From NCBI RefSeq assembly GCF_002506515.1, contig NZ_DAXS01000068.1:26552-90551 (forward strand): a stretch of 64,000 bases of DNA, given 5' to 3'. A program made the position numbers and the translations under genes. Below, one piece after another: positions 36,030-44,757 of this stretch. Within the stretch, counting starts at the first letter, position 1, and every line of letters starts with the position of its first letter. This DNA is from Caldivirga sp. UBA161. GTDB taxonomy: Archaea > Thermoproteota > Thermoprotei > Thermoproteales > Thermocladiaceae. The notes under the pieces are model-generated. The model did no database searches, had not been told where the DNA came from, and was given only the letters and a program-made list of their open reading frames with translations.

Positions 36030-37119
36030 GGTAATGAAGTTGAGCCACTGGAGTGAATCACTCGTTGTTGATGTTAAGTTGAACCTTGGCTTAATTAATG
36101 AGGATGTACCTGGATTATCAAGGGTACTGGTTAATCTATGGAAGTGGTCCAGAGGAATCATGGAGTTGGAGAAGAGTGGTGTAACAATATCATTCAATAA
36201 CTCATGGGATCAATTAACAGTGTCAATAAAGACGCATAAAGGTAATTCAAGCTTACTTAAGGGCCTTTGGGATGCGTTAACTAGGGTTGACTTAAGCCTA
36301 CTGGATAGGGCAATCAATGAGGCGTCGACACAGATTAATGTGGCTAGGGAGGATACTACAGCGAGGGCAATGGCTGAGGCTTTAAGGGGTTTAATGCCTG
36401 ATTCACCATATGGGAATCACCCAGAGGTTCTTCTTGGAGTCGACTTAAGTAGGATTAAACCAGAGGACGTGAGAAGGGCATTAGATAACTTAGCCTATTA
36501 CTCAGTAACCGTAGTAGGTGGTGATGTTGAAATTAGTGGCTCCCCAGCTAATGCTAAGTGGCCCAGCGTGAAGGGATATGGGGGCGGTGAGGTTAATGTT
36601 AAGTTAAGTGATAAGGTTCAAAGCACCATTGCTGTTGCCTATCCTGCTGACTCAATATATGGTAGGGTCTTCAATTACATGGCTTTCAACACACTCCTTG
36701 GTGGCATGGGTTTAATTAGTAGGCTTTACGTGGAGATTAGGGTTAAGAGGGGGCTAGCCTATTACGCCTTCTCAACATATGTACCCCTAGGTGGTGTTGG
36801 ATTCCTAATTGCGTTAGTGGGTACTAGGGAGAAGCATGTTAATGAGGTTAAGGAACTTATACTTAAGACAACTGAGTCAATGAGCATGGTTAATGATCAT
36901 GATGTTGAAATGATTAAAGGCAATCAGAGGGGGAGGTTAACAGTCAGGGCTGAGTCACCGGAGGGGCTGGCGCAAATGTACTCAATAATACCACTATACG
37001 GTTTACCTGAGGATTACTATGCAAGGTACGTTAACTTCCTAACTACCCTTAAGAGTAGTGACATAGCAAACATCACCAGTGAGTTAAGGCACCATTACAT
37101 AGCTGTGGCTGGCCCTTGA
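36022..37119 (+). CDS. M16 family non-catalytic partner subunit
   Basis: 365 residues of M16 fold with no HxxEH motif. The substrate-binding R/Y region is intact (LISRLYVEIRVKRGLAYYAFS, here read as the GLAYY segment near residue 245), the piece that completes the active site of the catalytic subunit in two-chain M16B proteases. It starts 8 bases inside the end of the upstream gene after a GGTGGT site, so translation is coupled. Together the two genes make one bipartite peptidase. It converges with the CDF transporter (3 bases apart). Confidence 0.85.
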   Translation: MAKVMKLSHWSESLVVDVKLNLGLINEDVPGLSRVLVNLWKWSRGIMELEKSGVTISFNNSWDQLTVSIKTHKGNSSLLKGLWDALTRVDLSLLDRAINEASTQINVAREDTTARAMAEALRGLMPDSPYGNHPEVLLGVDLSRIKPEDVRRALDNLAYYSVTVVGGDVEISGSPANAKWPSVKGYGGGEVNVKLSDKVQSTIAVAYPADSIYGRVFNYMAFNTLLGGMGLISRLYVEIRVKRGLAYYAFSTYVPLGGVGFLIALVGTREKHVNEVKELILKTTESMSMVNDHDVEMIKGNQRGRLTVRAESPEGLAQMYSIIPLYGLPEDYYARYVNFLTTLKSSDIANITSELRHHYIAVAGP

Positions 37120-37121
37120 AA

Positions 37122-38018
37122 TTAACCTGGCTCAACATGAGTATTCACAGACACTACTGATTGTATATTCTTCATTATATCATTCTCAAGTTCATCCACA
37201 ATCCTATGAGCTTCATTAACACTATACCAACCCGGAACCTTAACAATGAGGTCTATCGCATATCCATTACCAGTATTCTTAACCTTAACATCAGAAACTG
37301 ATACATTATGATATCTAGCTATACTATATACCCTATTTGTTATTTCTGGGTTAATTTGATCAAGTAGAACATTCATTGACTCCTTAAAGTAATTAACTCC
37401 CAAATATATTAGGTATGCTGCAATAGCTAGAACTGCAATAGGTTGAATAATTGGCATCATTAATGAGACTACCATTACTGCCGCTATTAGTAACGCATCC
37501 AGTAAGTCAGCTATGGCATGCCTAAACTCAAGTTTAAGTATTAAGTCACCAGTTTTAATGTACCCAATCCTCAGGTTAATTAACCTACTTAATACTAGGC
37601 TGGCAACAATAATAATGATGTATAATGAGTCTAAGGGTAACTTCTCAACAATACCTTTAGTAATATTAATGATGGATTCAGCCACTAACCAAAGTGATGC
37701 ACCCATTAATATTATTGCAACAGTATACATTGATAAGTACTTATACTTAAAGTGACCATAGGGGTGATCCATGTCAGGCGGCTTTAAGGTTGGCCCAAGC
37801 CCAATGTATAATGAGCTTAATATGACTACGTCAAGCATTGTGTGTAGGCCATCAGCAATAAGCACGGGTATATTCATGGTTACTCCAGTTAAGAGCTCAA
37901 TAATTGAGGTAGCGCTAACTAGTAGTGTTGCTACCTTTACATAGAACCTGACCTTACCATTCATTGTTACTACCTCATTACCACTAATCCGCTGGTTCTT
38001 AAATAAGTTTTCATTCAT
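37122..38018 (-). CDS. cation diffusion facilitator (CDF) family metal exporter
   Basis: 298 residues with six TMs and a cytoplasmic C-terminal domain of about 80 residues (VYSIARYHNVSVSDVKV...). The metal site residues are visible: H59 and D63 in TM2 (HTMLD) and H167 and D171 in TM5 (HAIAD). The His at the first position of TM2 is associated with zinc/cadmium specificity. A His/Asp loop DMDHPYGHFKYKY follows TM2 as in the family. It probably exports Zn2+ or a similar ion by proton exchange. A TATA box at 38051-38057 and two GATTTCGA repeats lie just upstream. Confidence 0.9.
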   Translation of the reverse strand: MNENLFKNQRISGNEVVTMNGKVRFYVKVATLLVSATSIIELLTGVTMNIPVLIADGLHTMLDVVILSSLYIGLGPTLKPPDMDHPYGHFKYKYLSMYTVAIILMGASLWLVAESIINITKGIVEKLPLDSLYIIIIVASLVLSRLINLRIGYIKTGDLILKLEFRHAIADLLDALLIAAVMVVSLMMPIIQPIAVLAIAAYLIYLGVNYFKESMNVLLDQINPEITNRVYSIARYHNVSVSDVKVKNTGNGYAIDLIVKVPGWYSVNEAHRIVDELENDIMKNIQSVVSVNTHVEPG

Positions 38019-38022
38019 ACTC

Positions 38023-38048
38023 GATTTCGATAACGATATAGATTTCGA
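38023..38048 (-). promoter_or_regulatory. direct-repeat operator candidate at the CDF exporter promoter
   Basis: GATTTCGA occurs at 38023-38030 and again at 38041-38048, 18 bases apart, with a GATA-containing spacer. The exporter's TATA box (TTATAAA, 38051-38057, minus strand) is directly upstream and the start codon is at 38018. The repeats therefore cover the predicted transcription start, the usual place for an archaeal repressor to block RNA polymerase. A metal-responsive regulator is the obvious candidate, by inference only. Confidence 0.45.
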
Positions 38049-38133
38049 ATTTATAAACCTAACCCCATTTAGGCTATCAAGTAACTTAAAGAAGAGAACT
38101 GCTTATTAACCTAGGGTAGCAGTTAGTTAAGTA

Positions 38134-38712
38134 GTGGTTAGTGAGGAATTTATTAACGAAGCATTAAGCAGGATTAAACCTGGTGAAGTATTAGTAACGT
38201 ACACTAATGAGCAATCATCGGTGGATATTAATGATATTACTTTGATTAAAGTTAATGCAAATGATGACGAGTACTCAATATTAAGGTTAATAGCCATAGC
38301 TAAGGCACATAATGACCCAGTATTAGTATCCAAGTGGATTATACCTAATGAATTAGCTAATAGGAAGTATAGTAGGGTCGGCAGCTTAACGCTCCTAAGT
38401 AGGATAATTGACTACATTTTAATAGAATCTGGATATGATGATTACGTTGCCAGATCCTTTAATGAGCAGGAGTTTAGGCGAATACTCACTAATGGGCCTC
38501 AGGACTTGAAGTTAAGGGCACTTGAAGCCCTGGGTTTAGATGTACCATTCAGCTTCAGGATGGCTAATAGGACTGATGATATTGATAATGCTATTAGGGG
38601 ATTAAGTGGAGGATTCGTAAGCAAGTACCTTGACTTGAGGAGTTATTTATTTAACAATATGGCTCTAGAGTACTTACTTAATTACTTAGACCTATTGTTT
38701 AAGAATGCCTAA
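38134..38712 (+). CDS. hypothetical protein, 192 aa
   Basis: Family not recognised. The protein is soluble and mainly helical in its second half. An N-terminal alpha/beta part (GEVLVTYTNEQSS, then DDEYSILRLIAIAKAH) is followed by GSLTLLSRIIDYILIESGYDDYVARSF. The start codon would be GTG at 38134. It lies divergent from the CDF exporter, with 115 bases between them, and 122 bases before malate dehydrogenase, which has its own TATA box. Codon use resembles its neighbours. Confidence 0.55.
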   Translation: MVSEEFINEALSRIKPGEVLVTYTNEQSSVDINDITLIKVNANDDEYSILRLIAIAKAHNDPVLVSKWIIPNELANRKYSRVGSLTLLSRIIDYILIESGYDDYVARSFNEQEFRRILTNGPQDLKLRALEALGLDVPFSFRMANRTDDIDNAIRGLSGGFVSKYLDLRSYLFNNMALEYLLNYLDLLFKNA

Positions 38713-38834
38713 ACTTTAACTATGCCTTAACTTTATATTTAATTAGAAATACCCTAAATATTATGTGATAAAATAATCTTAAGTCAAGAAAAACCCACGG
38801 AAAAACTTTAAAATAAGGGTAAGTAAAGCAAACT

Positions 38835-39764
38835 ATGATAACAATAGTGGGATCAGGTAGAGTGGGTGCAACAGCGGCGGCTTTCCTAATGTTCTATGAG
38901 TTAGATAATGAATTAACCCTAATAGATATAGTAAAGGGCCTGCCTCAAGGTGAGGCCCTTGACCTTAATCACGCTGCAGCAATATTAGGGAAGTCTGTTA
39001 GGTATAAGGGTAGTAATGATTATAAGGACATGGAGGGAAGTGACATTGTAATAGTTACTGCCGGCCTCGCTAGGAAGCCAGGCATGACTAGGGAGGAGTT
39101 AGCTGGTAAGAATGCTGAGATAGTTTCATCAATTGCAGACCAGATTAAGAAGTATGCCCCTAATTCAATAGTAATCATTACAACTAACCCACTTGACGCA
39201 ATGGTTTACGTACTGTATAAGAGGCTTGGATTCCCGAGGAATAGGGTTATTGGCTTCAGCGGTGTCTTGGACTCCAACAGGATGGCTTACTATGCATCCC
39301 AGATAATTGGAATAGCCCCAGAGTCAATAATACCAGTTGTACTTGGGCAGCATGGTGAAAACATGTACCCTGTCCCTGAAGCATCATTCGTATATGGTAA
39401 GCCCCTTACTGAATTCCTAACTCAGGAGCAGTATAATGATATTGTTAAGAAGACCATTCAGGCAGGCGCTGATATAACTAGCCTAAGGGGATTTAGTAGC
39501 AACTGGGGTCCAGCAGCTGGCTTGGCCTTAATGGTTGATTCAATAAAGAAGAATAGGAAGAGGATTTTCGAAGCTTCAGTGTACCTTGATGGTGAATACG
39601 GTGTTAGGGATGTCTTCGCTGAGGTTCCTGTTGTGCTGGGTAAGAATGGTGTTGAGAAAATAATTGAATTAAACCTAACCCCAGAGCAGAGGCAGAAGTT
39701 TATGCAGAGTATTGAGGCTATTAAAAAGAACCTAACTCAAGTACCACCACAATACCTTAAGTAG
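38835..39764 (+). CDS. mdh: malate dehydrogenase (LDH/MDH superfamily)
   Basis: It interconverts malate and oxaloacetate with NAD(P)H. The nucleotide-binding GSGRVG is at 6-11. R80 in AGLARKPGMTR is the residue that selects malate over lactate (lactate dehydrogenases have Gln). The catalytic His is in VLGQHGENM (about 173) and NPLDAMVY carries the substrate contact. At 309 residues it is the tetrameric LDH-like MDH form of archaea. CTTTAAAATAA centred about 27 bases upstream of the ATG gives a leaderless promoter. lysK follows 42 bases after the stop. Confidence 0.93.
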   Translation: MITIVGSGRVGATAAAFLMFYELDNELTLIDIVKGLPQGEALDLNHAAAILGKSVRYKGSNDYKDMEGSDIVIVTAGLARKPGMTREELAGKNAEIVSSIADQIKKYAPNSIVIITTNPLDAMVYVLYKRLGFPRNRVIGFSGVLDSNRMAYYASQIIGIAPESIIPVVLGQHGENMYPVPEASFVYGKPLTEFLTQEQYNDIVKKTIQAGADITSLRGFSSNWGPAAGLALMVDSIKKNRKRIFEASVYLDGEYGVRDVFAEVPVVLGKNGVEKIIELNLTPEQRQKFMQSIEAIKKNLTQVPPQYLK

Positions 39765-39806
39765 GCGGGTTAAGTTAATTAAACCCAATCAACCACCCTT
39801 TTACCA

Positions 39807-40859
39807 ATGACCTTATTAAATAGCAGTGACGTTAAGGATCTATTAATTAATTTACTGAGAATATATAGTCCAAGTGGTGAGGAGGGGAGGATTGCAGAGT
39901 TTATTTTAAGCTTCCTTAAGCAACATGGTGTTGACGCTTGGATTGATGAAGCCGGCAATGTGCTTGCAATTAGGGGTAGTGGTGAACGGGTTTTATGGCT
40001 TCATGCACACATGGATACTGTACCAGGCTTCATTGAGGTTAGAGAGGGGGGTGATTTAATTTACGGTAGGGGGGCTGTTGATGATAAGGGGCCGCTTACA
40101 TCAATGATTACTGCCTTCCTTAACTCTAAACCTGATGTAACATTAGTGTTAACCCTAGTGACAAGGGAGGAGGGTGATAGCTTAGGTTCATTAAGCCTAA
40201 TTAAGAGTAATCTCCCCAAGCCTGATGGCGTAATCGTCGGTGAGCCAACCAACATGCACATAGCCTACTCATATAGGGGGAGCGCTAGGGTTGAGGTTAA
40301 GTGCCTTGGTCAAGGGGGCCACACAGCTGGACCTGGGGTTGAGGATAACCCAATATTAAAGGTTTACAAAGCCTTCAGTAATATGGCTAGTAGGCTTGGT
40401 AACGGGCAATCAACCGAATCATACACAGTAACACCCACACTCATTAATTGCGGTGATCACCCAAGTAAGGTACCAACTGAATGCACAATGATTGTTAACG
40501 TTAGGATACCGTTAAACTCATCATGTAGGGAATTAAGTAATACAGTCAAGGATGTTGAGTGCGTTAAGATTATTGACTGCACAGACCCAATAATAGTTAA
40601 TGTGAATAACCCAGTGGTTAGGTCACTGGTAAGGGCAAGCTTAAGAAACAATGTTAAGCCAATACTATCCAGGAAATTGGGTACGAGTGATATGGCTATT
40701 TTAGCCAAGTTAACACTAAACCTAGCAGCCTATGGGCCAGGGGACCCAACACTCAGTCATGGACCCATTGAATATATTAATATCAATGACGTTATGTTAG
40801 CCAGCAACATCCTCATTAATGTTATTGATGAATTCAGCCGCATAACCATACGGAATTAA
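39807..40859 (+). CDS. lysK: M20 deacylase, probable [LysW]-lysine/ornithine hydrolase (LysK)
   Basis: 350 residues of the M20 metallopeptidase fold. Metal-site pieces are HAHMDTVPG (about 71-79), GRGAVDDKGP, TREEGDSLGS and VGEPTN, and the dimerisation domain lies in the middle. The closing AAYGPGDPTLSHGPIEYI resembles LysK of the LysW-dependent lysine and arginine pathway, which frees lysine or ornithine from the carrier protein. Other M20 deacylases are possible, because no other lys gene (lysW, lysX, lysZ, lysJ) is in the window. It may be cotranscribed with mdh. Confidence 0.75.
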   Translation: MTLLNSSDVKDLLINLLRIYSPSGEEGRIAEFILSFLKQHGVDAWIDEAGNVLAIRGSGERVLWLHAHMDTVPGFIEVREGGDLIYGRGAVDDKGPLTSMITAFLNSKPDVTLVLTLVTREEGDSLGSLSLIKSNLPKPDGVIVGEPTNMHIAYSYRGSARVEVKCLGQGGHTAGPGVEDNPILKVYKAFSNMASRLGNGQSTESYTVTPTLINCGDHPSKVPTECTMIVNVRIPLNSSCRELSNTVKDVECVKIIDCTDPIIVNVNNPVVRSLVRASLRNNVKPILSRKLGTSDMAILAKLTLNLAAYGPGDPTLSHGPIEYININDVMLASNILINVIDEFSRITIRN

Positions 40860-41185
40860 GCTAAGGCATTAATGTTTAAAGGCTAGTAATTTAACTAAGG
40901 TATTACTAATAGTGGTAGTTTGTGAACTAAGTATTGAGCAGTACATTAAGTTCACTGACTTACAATTCTGATTTTCCTAATTCAGTAGTATGTACTATCT
41001 TATACTTCCGCACAATATACTCCAGTAACAATGGCTGCATTAACAACTACTAACCCAATATAAGTACAGCACTAATAATAGGCTTAGTGATTATGTTATT
41101 GTAATAATATATCGTAATAATATTAAGAAAATTAGAAAAATTAAGAAGACGAGAAATTAAAATATTTTAAATCATTTTAACGTTA
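40860..41185. other. 326-base intergenic region between convergent lysK and a dehydrogenase gene
   Basis: No open frame of note, no tRNA-like or C/D box structure. A direct repeat GTAATAATAT occurs at 41101-41110 and 41114-41123. The stretch 41124-41175 is very A-rich on the plus strand, so T-rich on the minus strand just after the dehydrogenase stop. The region most likely holds the two genes' terminators. Confidence 0.4.
41124..41175 (-). terminator. T-rich terminator tract after the MDR dehydrogenase gene
   Basis: On the minus strand this segment contains several runs of 4-5 T (TTTTT, TTTT, TTTT) within 50 bases of the dehydrogenase stop codon at 41186. Archaeal RNA polymerase stops at such T-runs without needing a hairpin. 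The lysK gene on the other strand converges on it. Confidence 0.35.
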
Positions 41186-42142
41186 TTAAGGTATTATTAC
41201 TCCTTTTATATATTCCCTTGGCTTCTTTGAGGCGTATTCTAATGCTTCCTGTAGCTCATTAAGTCTCCATTTATGGGTTATGAGTTTCTCCTGGTTAAAT
41301 ACTCCTCTTTCAAGTAGTCTAGCAGCTATCTTTAAGTCAATGGTGGCGTATTCATCTCCTGATCTGGCTGGCACTGCCATTACTAGGTCTATTCCTTTAG
41401 CATCCCATATCCTGAAGTTAACTTGAACTGGGAGGGAGTGGTAGCTAACTATACTTAACCTACCCCTCTTACCAATAATCCTGGTGGCTAAATCAACCCC
41501 GCTTGGGTTTCCACTAACCTCGAATACAACATTGAAGCCGTTACCGTCGGTTAATTCCTTAATAGCCTTATCAACATCATCTACACTAGGGTTAATTATC
41601 GCTGTTGCTCCAAATTCCTTAGCTAACTTAAGCCTATCATCAATAATATCGAAAGCCGCAAGCTCGCTGAAACCCATACCCCTCAAGGCTTGGATGAGTA
41701 GTAAGCCCATGTAACCTGAACCGATGACCGCTACGTAATCCCCAAGCCTTGGTTGAGTAACCCTAACCACATTAACTATTGCAGCTAAGGGTTCACCAAT
41801 AGCGTATTCATAAGGTATGTTGTTAGGTATTTTCGCAACGCTACTAGCCTTAGCCACTAGGTAATCTGCATAAGCCGGTGATCCAATAGCCATAATCCTA
41901 TCCCCAGGCTTAAGAGCGGTTACATTAGGCCCAACTTCAACAATATCCCCAACGGGTTCATGCCCAAAGGGAGCTGGCAACGTGAACCATACCGGTAATC
42001 CCTTAAACGCATAAATGTCACCACTACATATTCCCGTAGCCCTCACTCTAATTAATACTTCACCGTCACGGGGCTTAGGCATATCATACTCCTCAATCCT
42101 AACTAAGCCTGCTGAAACCAGGACACCAACCCTATTTCTCAT
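41186..42142 (-). CDS. medium-chain (MDR) zinc-type alcohol/sugar dehydrogenase
   Basis: 318 residues. The catalytic zinc ligands are Cys in ATGICSGDIY, His and Glu in GHEPVGD, and the conserved Glu in IGEPLAAI. The NAD-binding motif is VIGSGYMGLLL (about 142). The four-cysteine structural zinc loop is absent, giving a protein about 25 residues shorter than usual. This form occurs in polyol or sugar dehydrogenases of thermophiles. The substrate is unknown. It is divergent from no gene and lies 116 bases downstream of the RNase Z gene start side, on the same strand. Confidence 0.85.
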   Translation of the reverse strand: MRNRVGVLVSAGLVRIEEYDMPKPRDGEVLIRVRATGICSGDIYAFKGLPVWFTLPAPFGHEPVGDIVEVGPNVTALKPGDRIMAIGSPAYADYLVAKASSVAKIPNNIPYEYAIGEPLAAIVNVVRVTQPRLGDYVAVIGSGYMGLLLIQALRGMGFSELAAFDIIDDRLKLAKEFGATAIINPSVDDVDKAIKELTDGNGFNVVFEVSGNPSGVDLATRIIGKRGRLSIVSYHSLPVQVNFRIWDAKGIDLVMAVPARSGDEYATIDLKIAARLLERGVFNQEKLITHKWRLNELQEALEYASKKPREYIKGVIIP

Positions 42143-42258
42143 AATTACGGGTACCTTATAGAAGTATTAAAGTCTTGATTAAGGGAAGATGAAAGATTCC
42201 TGAACTAGTTTAAAATTAATCCTTCCATAAATAGTGAGTTTTATGGCTACTTTACCAA

Positions 42259-43164
42259 TTAGATCTCAATAATCATATTATCCTTAGCAACTAAGGTGCG
42301 TGGGAAAATATCACTAGCGCATTTTAAGAAGTCCCAGTAGTATTCGTAACCATACCTAAAACTCATGTGAGTTAGTATAAGTAACCTAGTGTTAGCCTCC
42401 TTAGCGTCTAAGGCAGCGTCTAGGCATGTTGAATGACCTCTGCTCTCTGCTTCCTTGGCGTCATTAGGTAAGTATGTTGAATCATGAATAAGTACTGATG
42501 AGCCCTTAGCTAACTTAACCACACCATCACCTGGTGATGTATCACCAGTGTACACCACCTTTATCGATCTATCACCTACATTGCTCATCACCATGGATGG
42601 TTCAATAACCCTACCATCAGGTAGAGTAATAGCCTCACCCATTTGAATCCTCCTCCAGTAGGTTACCGGTATACCTAATTCCCTAGCCTTATTTGGATTA
42701 AACCTACCAATCGGCCTCCTTAATGTTATTGAGTATGAATTATTTTGAATAGTGTGGTAGGTCGTTACGTATCTTAACTCCAGGTTATCCATTGATTCAA
42801 TTAAAGTAACGTCGCTGGTTGGTTTAAGTTCAATAATGTTGATTCTGAATGATGAATTAATTGGGGTTGGTGTAAAGTCGCTTATTCCCACTGGGCCTAT
42901 TACGGTTACTGGGGTAACTCTATTAAGCATTAGCATTGTTGCAAGTAGGCCTGGGAGGCCATTAACGTGATCAGCGTGAAGGTGAGTAACCATTATGTGC
43001 GTTAACTTAAGTGGGCTAACCCCAATACCCTCAAGCCTCTTAACAGTACCCTCACTGGGGTCAATGAGTATCCTATACCTATCAACCTCAATTAACACAC
43101 CTGGTAATTCCCTACAGGGCCTAGGTATAGCTCCACCTGAACCTAGGAAAACTATCTTAAGCAC
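42259..43164 (-). CDS. rnz: ribonuclease Z (tRNA 3' endonuclease)
   Basis: It cuts the 3' trailer of pre-tRNA. The beta-lactamase fold motif HLHADHVNG holds H61, H63, D65 and H66. Other metal ligands are in the TYHTIQN region, VVYTGDT and the final LTHMSFRY. GHST (about 243) is the RNase Z histidine/threonine motif that separates it from arylsulphatases. At 301 residues it is the short ElaC form. The N-terminal FLGSGGAIP is standard. It is a stand-alone gene on the minus strand. Confidence 0.92.
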   Translation of the reverse strand: MLKIVFLGSGGAIPRPCRELPGVLIEVDRYRILIDPSEGTVKRLEGIGVSPLKLTHIMVTHLHADHVNGLPGLLATMLMLNRVTPVTVIGPVGISDFTPTPINSSFRINIIELKPTSDVTLIESMDNLELRYVTTYHTIQNNSYSITLRRPIGRFNPNKARELGIPVTYWRRIQMGEAITLPDGRVIEPSMVMSNVGDRSIKVVYTGDTSPGDGVVKLAKGSSVLIHDSTYLPNDAKEAESRGHSTCLDAALDAKEANTRLLILTHMSFRYGYEYYWDFLKCASDIFPRTLVAKDNMIIEI

Positions 43165-43250
43165 AGGCTAGCTAACTTTCAGCCCAATTTAACTAATGCT
43201 GCATAGTGAAACATTAAGTAACCGGGTTACATTCATGAAGTATTATTACC

Positions 43251-43823
43251 TCATTTACATTCATCGCCAGTACATATTATAATAACTCCATCTTTATTAC
43301 TATTCTCATCACCTTCCCCCCCATTGGTGAATGTTTGAGTTATTATTGGTATTGCACGTGTAAGTTTATTTAAATTACCTCTACCTTGAATTATTAACCA
43401 TGTCATTAATGCTATACCCATGTTGTAGAGCACGATACCGAAGCCAATGTACTTATCCCCAATTACACCTTGACCGTAAACCTCAACCATTATTGCTGCG
43501 TGGTTAGCCATAACTACGTAGGTGTAGTACGCTAAAACTATGAATGCACCTACGGCATATATTAGCAGCAGCCATGAACTGGCTCTACTTCTAGCGTTTT
43601 TGATGAAGAAAATTGTTGATGCTAGTGATAATGAATCAAAGGATAGGAGTGAGGCTAGTATAAGTGCATCAAGTACGATATTAAATTCAGCGCTGCCATA
43701 TATCCATAAGTGTATCAATAGGTAATCTATTGTGTAAGTAATAGCTAGTACCGTGATTATGCCTCCCCAATACAATATGTTAATTATGGCTTCTGGAATT
43801 GGGCTACTTTGGCTTTGGCTCAC
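43251..43823 (-). CDS. hypothetical membrane protein with Cys-containing hydrophilic tail
   Basis: 190 residues with four to five TMs (about 13-36, 44-68, 80-104, 120-142). The soluble tail is rich in Asn and Gly and ends ICTGDECK, with two cysteines four residues apart. Family unknown to me. The first cytoplasmic part is Ser/Gln-rich. No neighbour suggests a role: RNase Z is downstream on the same strand and the phosphoribosyltransferase upstream. Confidence 0.6.
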   Translation of the reverse strand: MSQSQSSPIPEAIINILYWGGIITVLAITYTIDYLLIHLWIYGSAEFNIVLDALILASLLSFDSLSLASTIFFIKNARSRASSWLLLIYAVGAFIVLAYYTYVVMANHAAIMVEVYGQGVIGDKYIGFGIVLYNMGIALMTWLIIQGRGNLNKLTRAIPIITQTFTNGGEGDENSNKDGVIIICTGDECK

Positions 43824-43982
43824 AGGTTAGTTACCTTACAACCCTTTTTTAAGTATTACGCTAATATTATTTAAATATATCGGTCATGCATATATGGTTT
43901 ATAAATGGCTGAATGTTGAAGCCAAGTGCATTTATGGGATATTGTAAACTTAAACTTTTAATTAACTTGGTGATAATCAAAA

Positions 43983-44687
43983 TTAATTTTTAGCTAATCT
44001 TATGACTTCGAAGTCATTATCCCTAAGCCTAGATATGAAGCCATCCTTCTCAAGGTTTGCTAGAGCTTTACTTAGGTAGGATAATGGTACTTTAAGAATT
44101 TCATCACCATACCATTCACTTAACTTATCAGTTAATTCCACTAGACTCCAATTAACCTTATTACTGACCTTATACTCATCATTCATTATCCTCTTAATGA
44201 AGTTAGATAAGTCTTCAACAAGGTTCCACGGATACATGAACCATACCCAATCCTTAACCTCATAGGCGTAATAATCTGGTTTAAATTTAGCCACAGTGGA
44301 TATCCATTGTAAGGCACCTGTCCTAACATCAGCATTAGGCCACCTTGAGAGAACATGATCCCTAGCAATTATTACGCTGTCACCGGTGTCAACAATATCA
44401 TCAACCACTAGTACTTTCTTACCGTTTAAGTCTATTTGGGCGATAGGATACTTAATGTAAGCCTTCTCTAAAGCCTGAGCACTACTGGGCCAATGCACAA
44501 CCTGCAGGCTAACTAAGTCATTAATACCCAGGTTATCGCAGAGTAGCCTAGCTGGGATGTAACCTCCCCTAGCTATTGCCACCACTACATCGGGAAGCCA
44601 CTTGCTTTCAATTATCTTATTCGCCAGGGTTAAAGCCCACGTTACTATATCATCCCAGCTAACCAACTTAACCGGAACCTTAACCAC
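43983..44687 (-). CDS. purine-type phosphoribosyltransferase with C-terminal wHTH-like domain
   Basis: The PRPP motif VLVVDDIVDTGDS lies about 90 residues into the protein, preceded by the VVAIARGGYIPARLL loop. The last 60 residues (SLVELTDKLSEWYGDE..., SYLSKALANLEKDGFISR) read like a winged helix, so it may bind DNA or be an oligomerisation arm. Relatives salvage hypoxanthine, guanine or xanthine. The frame extends to an ATG at 44765 inside pyrB, but CTTATAAATC centred near 44716 fits a leaderless GTG at 44687 (234 residues). It lies directly downstream of pyrB. Confidence 0.8.
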   Translation of the reverse strand: MVKVPVKLVSWDDIVTWALTLANKIIESKWLPDVVVAIARGGYIPARLLCDNLGINDLVSLQVVHWPSSAQALEKAYIKYPIAQIDLNGKKVLVVDDIVDTGDSVIIARDHVLSRWPNADVRTGALQWISTVAKFKPDYYAYEVKDWVWFMYPWNLVEDLSNFIKRIMNDEYKVSNKVNWSLVELTDKLSEWYGDEILKVPLSYLSKALANLEKDGFISRLRDNDFEVIRLAKN

Positions 44688-44757
44688 AATTAATTTTAAA
44701 GGAATGCCCTGATTTATAAGTATTAAGCCACGTTTAAATAGAGTTAAGTGATGGCTC

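Noticed and set aside
41040..41180. A/T-rich region with short direct repeats considered as a replication origin
   Set aside because: No origin recognition box, no Orc1/Cdc6 gene nearby, and the region lies between convergent genes where terminators are expected.
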